Part shown: positions 54,588 through 63,333 of the stretch, piece after piece
Layout: each line of letters opens with the position of its first letter
Numbering within the stretch: the first letter of the stretch is position 1
Origin: Hyphomicrobiales bacterium
Lineage (GTDB): Bacteria > Pseudomonadota > Alphaproteobacteria > Rhizobiales > Rhizobiaceae
NCBI GenBank assembly: GCA_900469345.1
Contig: UBWZ01000002.1
Location: 673,579 to 737,578, forward strand
DNA: 64,000 nt
Direction of reading: 5' to 3'
Notes under the pieces: model-generated
Database searches by the model: none
Seen by the model: the letters and a program-made list of their open reading frames with translations, nothing else
Told to the model about the DNA's origin: nothing
Made by a program: the position numbers and the translations under genes

Positions 54588-55271
54588 ATGAATAGCAACC
54601 TAAAGCTTAACAATCGTGATCGGGCAGTTTTGATGAAGACGCCCTTTCTTCAGGGACTGAGCGCCAATTCGGTCGTCCGAATGTTGTCGACCATGTCGGT
54701 CCTGAACTTGCCGGTGCGCCATTCCGTGTTCCGTGAAGGGGACCGTGCCGATGCGTTCTACTGCGTCCTCAACGGCTATGTCCGCCTTTACCGGCTGAGC
54801 CACGAGGGCCGTGAAGCCGACATCCGGATCTGCGGCCCGGGCGAGACCTTTGCGGAATGTCTGCTCTATGCGGGCGAGAAATATGGCTACCATGCGCAGA
54901 CGGCGGAGAATACGACGCTCGCCAGCTTTGATATCCAGGCCGTCCGCGACATCGCAGTCGAGGAAAAGGATGTAGCCCAGGCTGTCATGGCATCCCTGTC
55001 GCGGCATCTTCTAAGCACCATGGAATGCGTCGCGAACGACAGGCTCTTCACGGCACCCCAGCGGGTCGCGAACTACATCCTGGCACGCTGTCCCGTCGAT
55101 GGCGGTCCGGCCGCCATTCGGCTGCCGTTCCAGAAAAGTCTGCTCGCCGGCATGCTGGGGCTCGCGCCCGAAGCCCTGTCACGGGCCTTTTCGACGCTGC
55201 GCAAGTTCGGCGTCACGGTACGGGGCCGGGCCATCCAGGTGGTGGACGTCTCAAACCTGCGCAACGTCTGA
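54588..55271 (+). CDS. Crp/Fnr-family transcriptional regulator
   Basis: A 227-residue regulator with a cyclic-nucleotide-like sensor domain (VFREGDRADAFYCVLNGYVRLYR near residues 46-68, GPGETFAECLLY near 82) and a C-terminal helix-turn-helix with the E-xx-SR recognition signature in LGLAPEALSRAFSTLRKFG near 190-208. No N-terminal cysteine cluster is present, so it is not an oxygen-sensing [4Fe-4S] FNR; a heme- or ligand-sensing Nnr/Dnr-like role is possible. The ATG at 54588 follows GGGAGACC. A FNR-type box lies upstream. Confidence 0.88.
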   Translation: MNSNLKLNNRDRAVLMKTPFLQGLSANSVVRMLSTMSVLNLPVRHSVFREGDRADAFYCVLNGYVRLYRLSHEGREADIRICGPGETFAECLLYAGEKYGYHAQTAENTTLASFDIQAVRDIAVEEKDVAQAVMASLSRHLLSTMECVANDRLFTAPQRVANYILARCPVDGGPAAIRLPFQKSLLAGMLGLAPEALSRAFSTLRKFGVTVRGRAIQVVDVSNLRNV

Positions 55272-55342
55272 ACATCAGGCTAGAGATTGCCCGTCGGAGG
55301 CGATCTGTCTTGATGAAGGCACCCGGGCGGGTGTGCGTAATC

Positions 55343-55373
55343 GGCCGGCGGTTTCAAACTGCCGGCCCTTTTT
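55343..55373 (+). terminator. Intrinsic terminator after the Crp/Fnr gene
   Basis: GGCCGGCGGTTT and AAACTGCCGGCC (55343-55367) form a 12-bp stem with one G-T pair around a single-base loop apex, followed by CC and five T. It lies about 70 bases after the stop codon and before the convergent ureG end. Confidence 0.85.
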
Positions 55374-55409
55374 CGTTTGCGGTTGCCAGCCAGCCCTGGC
55401 GACGTGAGG

Positions 55410-56021
55410 CTAGAGCCCGCCCTGCTCCTTGAGAAAGCGGACCACGTGGTCGACCCCCTCGCCGCGCTTGAGGTCGGTAAATACAAACGGTTTTGCCTGC
55501 CGCATCCGGTCGGCATCGCGAGACATGACATCGAGATCCGCCCCGACAAAGGGAGCGAGGTCCTTCTTGTTGATGATCAGAAGATCCGAGCGGGTGATGC
55601 CGGGCCCGCCCTTGCGCGGGATCTCCTCGCCCTGGCAGGTCGAGATCACGTAGATGGTGATGTCCGCAAGGTCTGGCGAGAAGGTCGCAGCCAGGTTGTC
55701 GCCACCCGATTCGATGAAGACGACGTCGAGATCCGGGATCCGCTCGTTGAGGCCGGCGATGGCCTGCAGGTTGATGGTGGCGTCCTCGCGGATGGCTGTG
55801 TGCGGGCAACCGCCGGTTTCCACCCCGACGATACGGTCGGACGACAGAGCCTGCATCCGGACCAGCGCCTCGGCGTCTTCCTTGGTATAGATGTCGTTGG
55901 TGACGACGGCGATCGAATAATCCTCGCGCATCGCCTTGCAGAGCTTTTCCGTCAGCGCCGTCTTGCCCGAGCCCACCGGGCCGCCGATGCCGACCCGCAA
56001 GGGTCCGTTTGCCGATTTCAT
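55410..56021 (-). CDS. ureG: Urease accessory GTPase UreG
   Basis: A 203-residue SIMIBI GTPase that drives nickel delivery into apo-urease together with UreD, UreE and UreF. P-loop GGPVGSGKT at 13-21, the nickel-binding C72-P73-H74 motif in [11 protein letters not shown], and NKKDLAP near 155 for base recognition. The ATG at 56021 is the conserved start; eight more codons are open upstream. Last gene of the urease operon. Confidence 0.96.
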   Translation of the reverse strand: MKSANGPLRVGIGGPVGSGKTALTEKLCKAMREDYSIAVVTNDIYTKEDAEALVRMQALSSDRIVGVETGGCPHTAIREDATINLQAIAGLNERIPDLDVVFIESGGDNLAATFSPDLADITIYVISTCQGEEIPRKGGPGITRSDLLIINKKDLAPFVGADLDVMSRDADRMRQAKPFVFTDLKRGEGVDHVVRFLKEQGGL

Positions 56022-56059
56022 GGTCTGTCCTTCTCGTTCCTGCAATCTGTTGTCCCGCC

Positions 56060-56764
56060 TCAGGAGCGGAACAGACGGGAATGTTGCGTTTCATGACGGA
56101 GCGACGCGATATCGGCCTGCACCGCCGCATTGCCGAGATCCTCCAGCGTGAGCTGTCCACCCCGCGCTGCGACCGTTTCGATGGCCGGCTCGAGCAGCGC
56201 AAGAATGCTGAGCCCCTCGGTCTGGCCGCAGATACCGAGACGGATCGATGCCGAGACCATCTGCGACACTGCGGCATGCAGATAGGCTGCGAGCACCGGC
56301 TCGACCGCGATCCCGTGCGCCGCCGCCACGCCGCCGACGGCGACGGGAAATGGCAGGTCGCGGGGCAGGATTTCAAAGACGCCGGCCTGCCAGGTCTTCG
56401 CAGCCTCGACAAACCCTCTTCCGAGCGCCAGTGTCTCCGCATGTCGCTCGGCCGATCCGGCAAGCGCGAGGCCAAGCTCCGCAAGATCGGCCAGCGCCGG
56501 CCGGTCATCGGAAGAGCGCCAGGCCATGCTCAGGAGAACGCTGTCGGTCCACAGGCTGCCATGTCGCAGCAGCGTCTCAAGCCAGCGGCACAGAACCTCG
56601 CCATTGCCGATCAGACGGTCGTGCACCGCCCTTTCCAAACCGCCCGAATAGGCAAAGCCGCCGATCGGGAACGCGGGCGAAAGCCAGGCCATCAGCCGCA
56701 GCAAGGCGCGCGTCGTCTGCGCCGACTGCTGCGTATTGTCCTTGCCGGGTTCGCCCTGCCTCAT
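56060..56764 (-). CDS. ureF: Urease accessory protein UreF
   Basis: All-helical accessory protein (234 residues from the ATG at 56764; a GTG at 56770, directly after the ureE stop, adds two) that bridges UreD and UreG in the activation complex. It has the family segments [19 protein letters not shown] near 29-47, [14 protein letters not shown] near 140, and a C-terminal [11 protein letters not shown], the conserved UreF tail. It lies 38 bases before ureG. Confidence 0.94.
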   Translation of the reverse strand: MRQGEPGKDNTQQSAQTTRALLRLMAWLSPAFPIGGFAYSGGLERAVHDRLIGNGEVLCRWLETLLRHGSLWTDSVLLSMAWRSSDDRPALADLAELGLALAGSAERHAETLALGRGFVEAAKTWQAGVFEILPRDLPFPVAVGGVAAAHGIAVEPVLAAYLHAAVSQMVSASIRLGICGQTEGLSILALLEPAIETVAARGGQLTLEDLGNAAVQADIASLRHETQHSRLFRS

Positions 56765-56770
56765 CTGCAC

Positions 56771-57313
56771 TCAATCATGTCCGTGGCCGGCATGGCCGTG
56801 GCCGGCATGCCCATGTCCGGCATGCCCGTGTCCGTCATGCCCGTGTCCGTCATTCCCGTGTCCACCATGCCCGTGTCCGCCATGGGAGTGATAGGCGCCG
56901 CGGGCCGGCTGAAACCCCTCCTCGACTTCGGCGACCTGCGCGCCGAGGCCCTCGAGCATGGCGCGGATCACGTGGTCGCGCAGGATCAGGATGCGCTCGG
57001 CCTCGATCTGCGCCGGCAGATGCCGGTTGCCCAGATGCCAGGCAAGTTCGACCAGATGCAGCGTGTCTCGCCCCTTGATCTCGAACAGCTTTTCCGGCGC
57101 GGCACGCACTTCGACGGTGTCGCCGTTGTCGAGCACCAGGCGGTCACCGTCATGAAAGAGCACGGCCTCCTTGAGGTCGAGCATGACCATGCTGCCGTTC
57201 GAAAGATGCAGCAGCTTGCGGCGCAGGTGGCGCAGGTCGTGGGGCAGCGTCACCACGTCGACCGGCGGATCGATGACATCGCCGGCGGGGCGATAGGAAT
57301 GGATATGGTCCAT
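56771..57313 (-). CDS. ureE: Urease accessory nickel chaperone UreE with long His-rich tail
   Basis: A 180-residue metallochaperone. The N-terminal peptide-binding domain and the C-terminal metal-binding domain ([15 protein letters not shown] near 91-105) are complete. Residues about 142-180 are a repeated Gly-His tail ([12 protein letters not shown] and similar) that can bind several Ni2+ ions; tails of this kind vary in length between species. The DNA of the tail is an imperfect tandem repeat. The stop is next to a GTG/ATG start of ureF. Confidence 0.96.
   Translation of the reverse strand: MDHIHSYRPAGDVIDPPVDVVTLPHDLRHLRRKLLHLSNGSMVMLDLKEAVLFHDGDRLVLDNGDTVEVRAAPEKLFEIKGRDTLHLVELAWHLGNRHLPAQIEAERILILRDHVIRAMLEGLGAQVAEVEEGFQPARGAYHSHGGHGHGGHGNDGHGHDGHGHAGHGHAGHGHAGHGHD
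56775..56890. repeat. Imperfect tandem repeat encoding the UreE His tail
   Basis: Units of 6 and 9 bases such as CATGCCCGTGTCCG and CATGGCCGTGGCCG recur about eight times, in register with the Gly-His-rich protein tail. Prone to slippage, so the copy number may differ between strains. Confidence 0.7.
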
Positions 57314-57324
57314 GGATTTCCCGA

Positions 57325-57996
57325 TCAGTTGAAAAGCTTGAGGGACAGAGTAAGGCTCTGTGGCAGCGGATTCCAGAGGCCGGTGCGCTGTCCGGCGACC
57401 CGCAGCGCCGAGGCTGTCCAGGTGTTGCAGCCGATCAGAGCATTGAAATAGCCGTTCGCCTCGAAAAACCGGTCATTGTCGCCATAGGCCGTATTCGGCA
57501 ACTCGATCACCTCGCCCGCCTTGCGCGTAAAGCTGGCCTGGATGAAGTCGGAGAGGCGCTGGAACTGGGCCGGATCGAGATCGATGGCGCTCACGGCCGG
57601 ATGGGTCTCGTCGATGCCGCCTGCGACATCCACATGCAGCACGGCATGGTCCACCGTCAGCGCCCGGAAGGCCGGCAGCGGCTTGAGGTCTGCCCAGGTC
57701 GGCGTTTCCGTATAGAAGGCACGGCCGCCCCAGCCGATCACCAGCCACTCGGCGGCGGGATTGCCGATCGGGACACCGGCCCGCCCGGCAAACGCAAAGG
57801 CAGTCCGGGTTTCCTCGCCGAGCGGTAGAGCGATGTCCGTATGGATCGGGTTGGAGATCACCAGAATGCGCCGCGTCTCTGCGGTGCCGGCGGTCCGGTC
57901 CGGCGCAAACAGCGGCCGCGGAATGAACGTTCCGGCCGCCGCGACAAGAAGCAGCACCGCAAGCACGGCCGAAAGCCGCCGCATGATCTTCCTCAT
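57325..57996 (-). CDS. Conserved urease-region protein (DUF2459/TIGR02117 type)
   Basis: A 223-residue protein with an N-terminal signal or anchor helix ([19 protein letters not shown]) and a periplasmic domain containing [13 protein letters not shown] near 48-60, [19 protein letters not shown] near 83-101, and [18 protein letters not shown] near 186-203. This matches the conserved hypothetical family often found in urease regions of Alphaproteobacteria. The His, Trp and Cys clusters are suggestive of an NlpC-like fold, but activity is unknown. It lies between ureC and ureE. Confidence 0.82.
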   Translation of the reverse strand: MRKIMRRLSAVLAVLLLVAAAGTFIPRPLFAPDRTAGTAETRRILVISNPIHTDIALPLGEETRTAFAFAGRAGVPIGNPAAEWLVIGWGGRAFYTETPTWADLKPLPAFRALTVDHAVLHVDVAGGIDETHPAVSAIDLDPAQFQRLSDFIQASFTRKAGEVIELPNTAYGDNDRFFEANGYFNALIGCNTWTASALRVAGQRTGLWNPLPQSLTLSLKLFN

Positions 57997-58023
57997 CCCC
58001 TTGGCTCCGCGCGGTGAACCACG

Positions 58024-59733
58024 TCAGAACAGGAAATAGCGCTGCGCCATCGGCAGCACGGTCGCAGGTTCGCAGGTGAGCAGTTCGCCATCGGCGCGCA
58101 CCTCGTAGGTTTCCGGATCGACCTCCACATGCGGCGTAGCCGAATTGTGGATCATCGATGCCTTGGAAATCCCGCCCCGCACATTCCTGACCGCGAGCAG
58201 CTTCTTTGCGACCCCGAGCCTGCCGACAATGCCCGCATCGAGCGAGGCCTGGCTGACGAAGGTCACCGAGGAATTGGTCCTGAGCTTGCCGTAGGCGGCA
58301 AACATGGGCCGGTAGTGCATGGGCTGCGGCGTCGGGATGGAGGCATTCGGATCGCCCATCGGTGCAGCCGCGATCGAGCCGCCGAGCAGTACCATCTCCG
58401 GCTTGACGCCGAAAAAGGCCGGATTCCACAGCACCAGGTCGGCGCGCTTGCCGACTTCGACCGAGCCGATCTCGTGGCTGACCCCATGCGCGATCGCCGG
58501 GTTGATCGTGTATTTTGCAATGTAGCGTTTAACGCGGAAATTGTCGTTGTCGCCCGTTTCCTGGGGAAGCTGGCCGCGCTGACGCTTCATTTTGTCGGCC
58601 GTCTGCCAGGTGCGGATCGCCACTTCGCCGACCCGGCCCATGGCCTGGCTGTCGGAGGAGATGATCGAAAACGCGCCGATGTCGTGCAGGATGTCCTCCG
58701 CCGCGATTGTCTCCTTGCGGATGCGGCTTTCGGCAAAGGCGATGTCCTCCGGAATGGACGGCGACAGGTGGTGGCAGACCATCAGCATGTCGAGATGCTC
58801 CGCCAGCGTGTTGATCGTATAGGGGCGGGTTGGATTGGTCGACGACGGGATGACGTTGGGATTGCCGCAGATCTTGATGATGTCGGGTGCGTGGCCGCCA
58901 CCTGCCCCTTCCGTGTGGAAGGCGTGAATCGTTCGGCCGCGGATCGCGTTAACCGTATCCTCGACAAAGCCGCTTTCGTTCAGCGTGTCGGTATGGATCA
59001 TCACCTGCACGTCGTATTCGTCGGCAACCGTCAGGCAGTTGTCGATCGCGGCCGGCGTCGTTCCCCAGTCCTCGTGCAGCTTCAGCGACGAGGCACCTGC
59101 GAGGATCATTTCCTCGAGCGGTGCCGGAAGCGACGCATTGCCCTTGCCCGCGAGCGCGAGGTTCATCGGGAAGGCGTCGAAACTCTCGATCATCCGCTCG
59201 ATGTGCCAGGCGCCGGTGCAGGTGGTGGCAAGCGTGCCGTGCGCCGGGCCGGATCCGCCGCCAAGCATGGTGGTGATCCCCGACATCAGAGCTTCCTCGA
59301 TCTGCTGCGGGCAGATGAAGTGGATATGCGCATCCATGCCGCCGGCAGTCAGGATCTTTCCTTCGCCGGCGATCGCTTCGGTCGAGGGGCCGACGATGAT
59401 CGTCACGCCTGGCTGGGTATCGGGATTGCCGGCCTTGCCGATCGCGTGGATACGGCCATCCTTCAGGCCGACGTCAGCCTTGTAGATGCCGGAATGGTCG
59501 ACGATCAGCGCGTTGGTGATCACCGTGTCGACGGCCCCTTGCGCCCGCGTCGCCTGGCTCTGCCCCATCCCGTCGCGGATGACCTTGCCGCCCCCGAACT
59601 TCACCTCTTCGCCATAGGTGGTGAAATCCTTCTCCACCTCGATGAAGAGCTCGGTGTCGGCGAGCCGCACCTTGTCGCCCGTGGTCGGACCGAACATCGA
59701 GGCATAGGCCGCGCGGGACATCTTGAAGGGCAT
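58024..59733 (-). CDS. ureC: Urease alpha subunit
   Basis: Catalytic subunit (569 residues) hydrolysing urea to ammonia and carbamate. The bi-nickel site is intact: H136-x-H138 in [10 protein letters not shown], the carbamylated Lys K218 in [11 protein letters not shown]247 in [10 protein letters not shown]273 in [12 protein letters not shown], and the metal-ligand Asp in [13 protein letters not shown] near 361. The active-site flap with VCHHLSP near 322 is present. It is separated from ureB by an LprI-like gene. Confidence 0.97.
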   Translation of the reverse strand: MPFKMSRAAYASMFGPTTGDKVRLADTELFIEVEKDFTTYGEEVKFGGGKVIRDGMGQSQATRAQGAVDTVITNALIVDHSGIYKADVGLKDGRIHAIGKAGNPDTQPGVTIIVGPSTEAIAGEGKILTAGGMDAHIHFICPQQIEEALMSGITTMLGGGSGPAHGTLATTCTGAWHIERMIESFDAFPMNLALAGKGNASLPAPLEEMILAGASSLKLHEDWGTTPAAIDNCLTVADEYDVQVMIHTDTLNESGFVEDTVNAIRGRTIHAFHTEGAGGGHAPDIIKICGNPNVIPSSTNPTRPYTINTLAEHLDMLMVCHHLSPSIPEDIAFAESRIRKETIAAEDILHDIGAFSIISSDSQAMGRVGEVAIRTWQTADKMKRQRGQLPQETGDNDNFRVKRYIAKYTINPAIAHGVSHEIGSVEVGKRADLVLWNPAFFGVKPEMVLLGGSIAAAPMGDPNASIPTPQPMHYRPMFAAYGKLRTNSSVTFVSQASLDAGIVGRLGVAKKLLAVRNVRGGISKASMIHNSATPHVEVDPETYEVRADGELLTCEPATVLPMAQRYFLF

Positions 59734-59790
59734 TGTTCTACCTCTGGACTGGAGCGATGAGAGCGACGGCGTCAGGGTTGGCGTCGGCCG

Positions 59791-60210
59791 CTAGTTTGCC
59801 ATGAACCCTGTCAGTTCCTTGAGTTCGGCGGTGCGCTTGCGCGTCAAGTCGGCCTGGCAGCTATAGATCAGCATCGGCTCCATCGAACCGCCATGCGCCT
59901 GGTAGCCGTAGGACGTGCACTGGGCATCACGATAGGCAACCCAGGCACGCTGCGCCTTGACGAGCGCATCGTTCGCACCCTTCTGGTCAGCCTCCGCATC
60001 GGCATCGCGTTTCTTGGTGGCCTTGCGCGTCGCCTGGTACTGCACGTTGAGCAGCTTGTCGGCAGCGTTCAGGTCCTGCTCCGCGCAATAGGTCAGCTCC
60101 ATCTGCGCCTCGGCCTTCTTGCAGTCCACCTTGGGCTCCTGCGCGTCGACCGGCGCATCCTGCAGCAGCACGCAGCCGCACAGCAGCGGCATCATCAGGT
60201 ACTTCAGCAT
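59791..60210 (-). CDS. LprI-like (DUF1311) secreted protein
   Basis: A 139-residue secreted protein: signal sequence (MLKYLMMPLLCGCVLL), then the DUF1311 pattern with regularly spaced Cys and an AQRAWVAYRDAQCTSYG block near 86-102. Cysteines at VDCKK, TYCAEQ, AQCTS and YSCQAD could pair into two disulfides. The family includes LprI, a lysozyme inhibitor of mycobacteria. DUF1311 genes are often seen between ureB and ureC in rhizobia. Function here unknown. Confidence 0.82.
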   Translation of the reverse strand: MLKYLMMPLLCGCVLLQDAPVDAQEPKVDCKKAEAQMELTYCAEQDLNAADKLLNVQYQATRKATKKRDADAEADQKGANDALVKAQRAWVAYRDAQCTSYGYQAHGGSMEPMLIYSCQADLTRKRTAELKELTGFMAN

Positions 60211-60277
60211 TTCGACGTCTCCTCAACTCGCCCCAGGGAGCTTCAAATCATGCTCGGTCCCGCGCCCCCGCGAGCGA

Positions 60278-60583
60278 TCACAAGGCACCCATGATCTTTT
60301 GCTGGAAGCCATAGACATGGCGTTTGCCCGACAACGGGATCAGCGTCACCGAGCGGGTCTGTCCCGGCTCGAACCGCACCGCCGTGCCCGCCGGGATGTC
60401 GAGGCGCATGCCCCGCGCCTGGTCCCGGTCGAAGATGAGGCCGTTATTGGTCTCGAAGAAATGGTAGTGGCTGCCCACCTGGATCGGCCGGTCGCCGCTG
60501 TTGGAGACCTCCAGCGCGACGGTCTCCGCACCCGAGTTCAGTTCGATTTCGCCTGCAGCGGCAATCACTTCGCCGGGGATCAT
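60278..60583 (-). CDS. ureB: Urease beta subunit
   Basis: A 101-residue structural subunit that packs with UreA and UreC. It begins [18 protein letters not shown], and contains [14 protein letters not shown] near 40-53 and the conserved [24 protein letters not shown] region near 73-96. The ATG at 60583 has GGAGAG upstream and is the family start; an earlier in-frame ATG at 60598 is less likely. Confidence 0.96.
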   Translation of the reverse strand: MIPGEVIAAAGEIELNSGAETVALEVSNSGDRPIQVGSHYHFFETNNGLIFDRDQARGMRLDIPAGTAVRFEPGQTRSVTLIPLSGKRHVYGFQQKIMGAL

Positions 60584-60594
60584 GACTCTCTCCG

Positions 60595-60855
60595 TCATCC
60601 TGTTAAACCAGTTTGCGACCCGCAGCCGCCGGCCTTGACGACCCTCGTGGTCGAGGCCGGATGGCGTGCCAGAGAAGCCGCGGTGCGCACCGGTCGGCGC
60701 ACGAGCTCGCCCGCGCAATTGGGGCATGTGCCGGAGAGGATCCCGGCCGCGCAATCGGCGCAGAAGGTGCATTCGAAGGTGCAGATCATCGCGTCGCGGC
60801 TCTCCGGCGGCAGGTCGCGATCACAGCATTCGCAATTGGGGCGCAGCGCCAGCAT
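60595..60855 (-). CDS. DUF1272 small zinc-ribbon-like protein
   Basis: An 86-residue protein beginning [22 protein letters not shown], with cysteine pairs [15 protein letters not shown] and CPNC, the DUF1272 pattern, suggesting two structural zinc sites. The C-terminal 35 residues are variable. It is commonly encoded between ureA and ureB in rhizobia. Function unknown. It is 8 bases from ureA. Confidence 0.88.
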   Translation of the reverse strand: MLALRPNCECCDRDLPPESRDAMICTFECTFCADCAAGILSGTCPNCAGELVRRPVRTAASLARHPASTTRVVKAGGCGSQTGLTG

Positions 60856-60863
60856 GGCTCACC

Positions 60864-61166
60864 TTACCGTATCGGTTCGTGGACGGTGACAAGCTTGGTG
60901 CCATCCGGGAAGGTCGCCTCCACCTGCACGTCATGGATCATTTCCGCAATGCCGTCCATGACCTGGTCGCGGGTCACCACATGCGCGCCCGCCTCCATGA
61001 GGTCGGCGACGGAGCGGCCGTCGCGCGCGCCCTCCACCACGTAGTCGCTGATCAGCGCGATCGCCTCCGGGTAGTTGAGCTTGACGCCACGGTCGAGCCG
61101 CCGGCGCGCCACCATCGCCGCCATGGAAATCATCAGCTTGTCTTTTTCGCGCGGTGTGAGGTTCAT
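60864..61166 (-). CDS. ureA: Urease gamma subunit
   Basis: A 100-residue structural subunit: [20 protein letters not shown] at the N-terminus, then [21 protein letters not shown] near 30-50 and [21 protein letters not shown] at the C-terminus. All blocks conserved. Length is standard. It lies 18 bases after ureD. Confidence 0.97.
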   Translation of the reverse strand: MNLTPREKDKLMISMAAMVARRRLDRGVKLNYPEAIALISDYVVEGARDGRSVADLMEAGAHVVTRDQVMDGIAEMIHDVQVEATFPDGTKLVTVHEPIR

Positions 61167-61184
61167 GGGGATCCTGTCATGACT

Positions 61185-62009
61185 TCAGATGTTCCAGACT
61201 TTCGGCACTGGCGCGCCTTTGCGCAATACGGAAATTGCCGGTACCAGGACTTTTCTCAGCTCGTAACCGGTAGACGCCACCAGGCGCGCGACAAGCTTGC
61301 CGTTCCAGCAGCTGACGCCGCCCGACGTCTGCTCAAGACAGCTGCGAAGACGGGGCAGCAGCGCTTCGGTCAGAGGCCCCGTGTAGAAGAGCGTCGCAAA
61401 GGCGACCTGGCCGGAGAGGACGGCTTCGGCTTCGCAGACCCGTGCTACTTCGCCCTCGAACCGCATTTCCTCGGCGTGGACAAGCCGCCCTTCGCGCCGG
61501 ATCCGCCAGCGGTCGCGGAAGAAGCCGTCATGCACCGCCTCACCCATCGCCGTGCGGCCGAGCAGCACCGCTTCCACCGCCAGGAATTCCGAATCTTCGG
61601 CGAGATCGACATCGAGCCATCGCGTCAGCGAGGCGCGGTCGAACAGGATGGTCTCCTGGGGAAGCCAGTGCACGGATGCGCCGGCACCGACCCTGATGCG
61701 CGACGTGACCGACGCCGTGTCGGCAGCCGCCTTGTAGATCTTTTCGTTGGCCTGCGTTGTAACGCACAGGCTCGTAGAAGCCGCGGCGGCGACGGACCAT
61801 TCGATCACGTCGCCGCCCGTCAGTCCCCCTGACGTGTTGATGAGAATCGCCTCCATTTCAGGCGAAAAAGTTTCCGGAAGGCGAATTTTTGCGCAGCCTT
61901 CCTGGAAGAATTCGTCGAGCCGTGTCCGCCCGCCGAACGCCTTTGTTACAAGGCGCCCTGTACCCCTTGCCCGCTGCGGCGCATGTTGATGGGCTGACTG
62001 CTGATGCAC
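61185..62009 (-). CDS. ureD: Urease accessory protein UreD
   Basis: Scaffold protein (274 residues) that binds apo-urease and UreF during nickel insertion. The conserved [10 protein letters not shown] near residue 12, [19 protein letters not shown] near 28-46 and [15 protein letters not shown] near 51-65 show the family start is near 62009, where a GTG follows AGGGAACCTC. No ATG is available before residue 50. The 5' end overlaps the esterase gene by 64 bases in another frame, which is unusual in this compact operon. Confidence 0.92.
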   Translation of the reverse strand: MHQQSAHQHAPQRARGTGRLVTKAFGGRTRLDEFFQEGCAKIRLPETFSPEMEAILINTSGGLTGGDVIEWSVAAAASTSLCVTTQANEKIYKAAADTASVTSRIRVGAGASVHWLPQETILFDRASLTRWLDVDLAEDSEFLAVEAVLLGRTAMGEAVHDGFFRDRWRIRREGRLVHAEEMRFEGEVARVCEAEAVLSGQVAFATLFYTGPLTEALLPRLRSCLEQTSGGVSCWNGKLVARLVASTGYELRKVLVPAISVLRKGAPVPKVWNI

Positions 62010-63190
62010 GAGGTTCCCTGGGTTTCCGCTTCTGTCGCGCAGTCCAATGCAACGCTCGTGCCAGGCTTGGCGGCGGCATTGGCCTTGGCCGGCGCCGCGG
62101 TGGCGATCAAGTCGGTGCTGTCGGTCTTGCCGAAGAAGTCCCACATCCGGGTCGCCGGATCAACATTGGCGTCGAAAGGCGGCTTGGCTGCGGAGACGCG
62201 GACAACCTCGGCGACATTCGAGCCACCGTCTTTTGCCGCGGCGATCACCGCCTGGGTGGACGGTGCGGGCTTCGGCCAGTCATGCGTGCCGTTTGCAAAC
62301 ACGTAGGTCGCGATCCGCGCGCCGTTCTGGCACGTGCCGAACAGGCTGAAGGTGACGCCGTCGACCGTTTTCGTTTCGCCATTGCCCTTGCAGCCGTCAA
62401 GCTGGGTCCACCGCTGGATGGCGGTCTTGAATCCGTACTGCCAGTAGGCATTGCCACCACCGGCAAAGGGATTCTGGCCATCCTTCACGCCGGCAAAGGC
62501 CATGATGGAGACGGGACGTCCCGGCGTGCAGTTGGCAGGGTCCGGAAGCCACTTGCCTTCAACCTCGACGGGCCTGCCGGCGCGCAGCGAATGCACGAAA
62601 CCGGCAGCGGAAAAATCGTCATGACCGGAGCAGATATAGGCCGAGAGCATGCGACCGCCACCGGAATAGCCCGACGCGTAGACGCGGGCCGGATCGACGC
62701 AGAGCTCCTGCTTCACGGTCTTCACGGCCTGCTGGATGAACGCCATTTCGTCCTGGCCGCCCTGGGCACCGGTCGGGATGATCGTCTGGCTGACCGGTAC
62801 GAAGGGAACGTTCCAGGCGAAGGTGCCGGAGGTCTTGCCCGAAAGGCTGCCCTGCAGCGCCACTACCACGAAGCCGTTCTTTTCCGCTACCTTGTCCCAG
62901 GAACTGCGGTTGAGCTGGCCGTCGGGATTGCTGTTGCTGCCGTGGAAGTCGAATACCACCGGCATCTTTTTCTGGCCGTCATAGGTCGAGGGAATGAAGT
63001 AGACCCCCGAACGGGCGATGCCGTCGACGGTAAAGCCGACCGGATGACGGCCGGGCTGCATCGACTGGCCGCAACCGGCTGCGGACGCAGCATCGACCGA
63101 TGCCATCAATGCGAGAAGCGCAAGGCCCGTCGCGACGACGCGACCAGCAGCGAAACGAGAAAGATGACCAGCTACGCGAGCAAAATCCAT
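61946..63190 (-). CDS. Secreted PHB-depolymerase-family esterase (LpqC type)
   Basis: A 414-residue secreted alpha/beta hydrolase. Signal peptide ([22 protein letters not shown] near 16-37), a strand with [12 protein letters not shown] near 76-87, the nucleophile elbow [10 protein letters not shown] near 172-181 (G-x-S-x-G), a candidate acid Asp in [11 protein letters not shown] near 232, and the His in NGTHDWPK near 302-309. The ATG at 63190 follows GAGGCGCTA. Substrate not known. It sits between urtE and ureD, and its 3' end overlaps ureD. Confidence 0.87.
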   Translation of the reverse strand: MDFARVAGHLSRFAAGRVVATGLALLALMASVDAASAAGCGQSMQPGRHPVGFTVDGIARSGVYFIPSTYDGQKKMPVVFDFHGSNSNPDGQLNRSSWDKVAEKNGFVVVALQGSLSGKTSGTFAWNVPFVPVSQTIIPTGAQGGQDEMAFIQQAVKTVKQELCVDPARVYASGYSGGGRMLSAYICSGHDDFSAAGFVHSLRAGRPVEVEGKWLPDPANCTPGRPVSIMAFAGVKDGQNPFAGGGNAYWQYGFKTAIQRWTQLDGCKGNGETKTVDGVTFSLFGTCQNGARIATYVFANGTHDWPKPAPSTQAVIAAAKDGGSNVAEVVRVSAAKPPFDANVDPATRMWDFFGKTDSTDLIATAAPAKANAAAKPGTSVALDCATEAETQGTSCISSQPINMRRSGQGVQGAL

Positions 63191-63333
63191 TAGCGCCTCA
63201 TCATGGGTGCAAACAGCCGTCAACAATATGCAGTTGTTGAGTTAATGCATCGCTTCTAACATGGCCGTCCCGGCATTGAAATGCTTGATCCGGCGCATGG
63301 ACATACAAACATTCGCCCGTGATATTCTTGGGA
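63191..63333. other. Gap between urtE and the esterase gene
   Basis: 143 bases without a gene. It probably holds the promoter of the esterase and urease genes on the minus strand; no clear -35/-10 pair was found. Confidence 0.4.
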
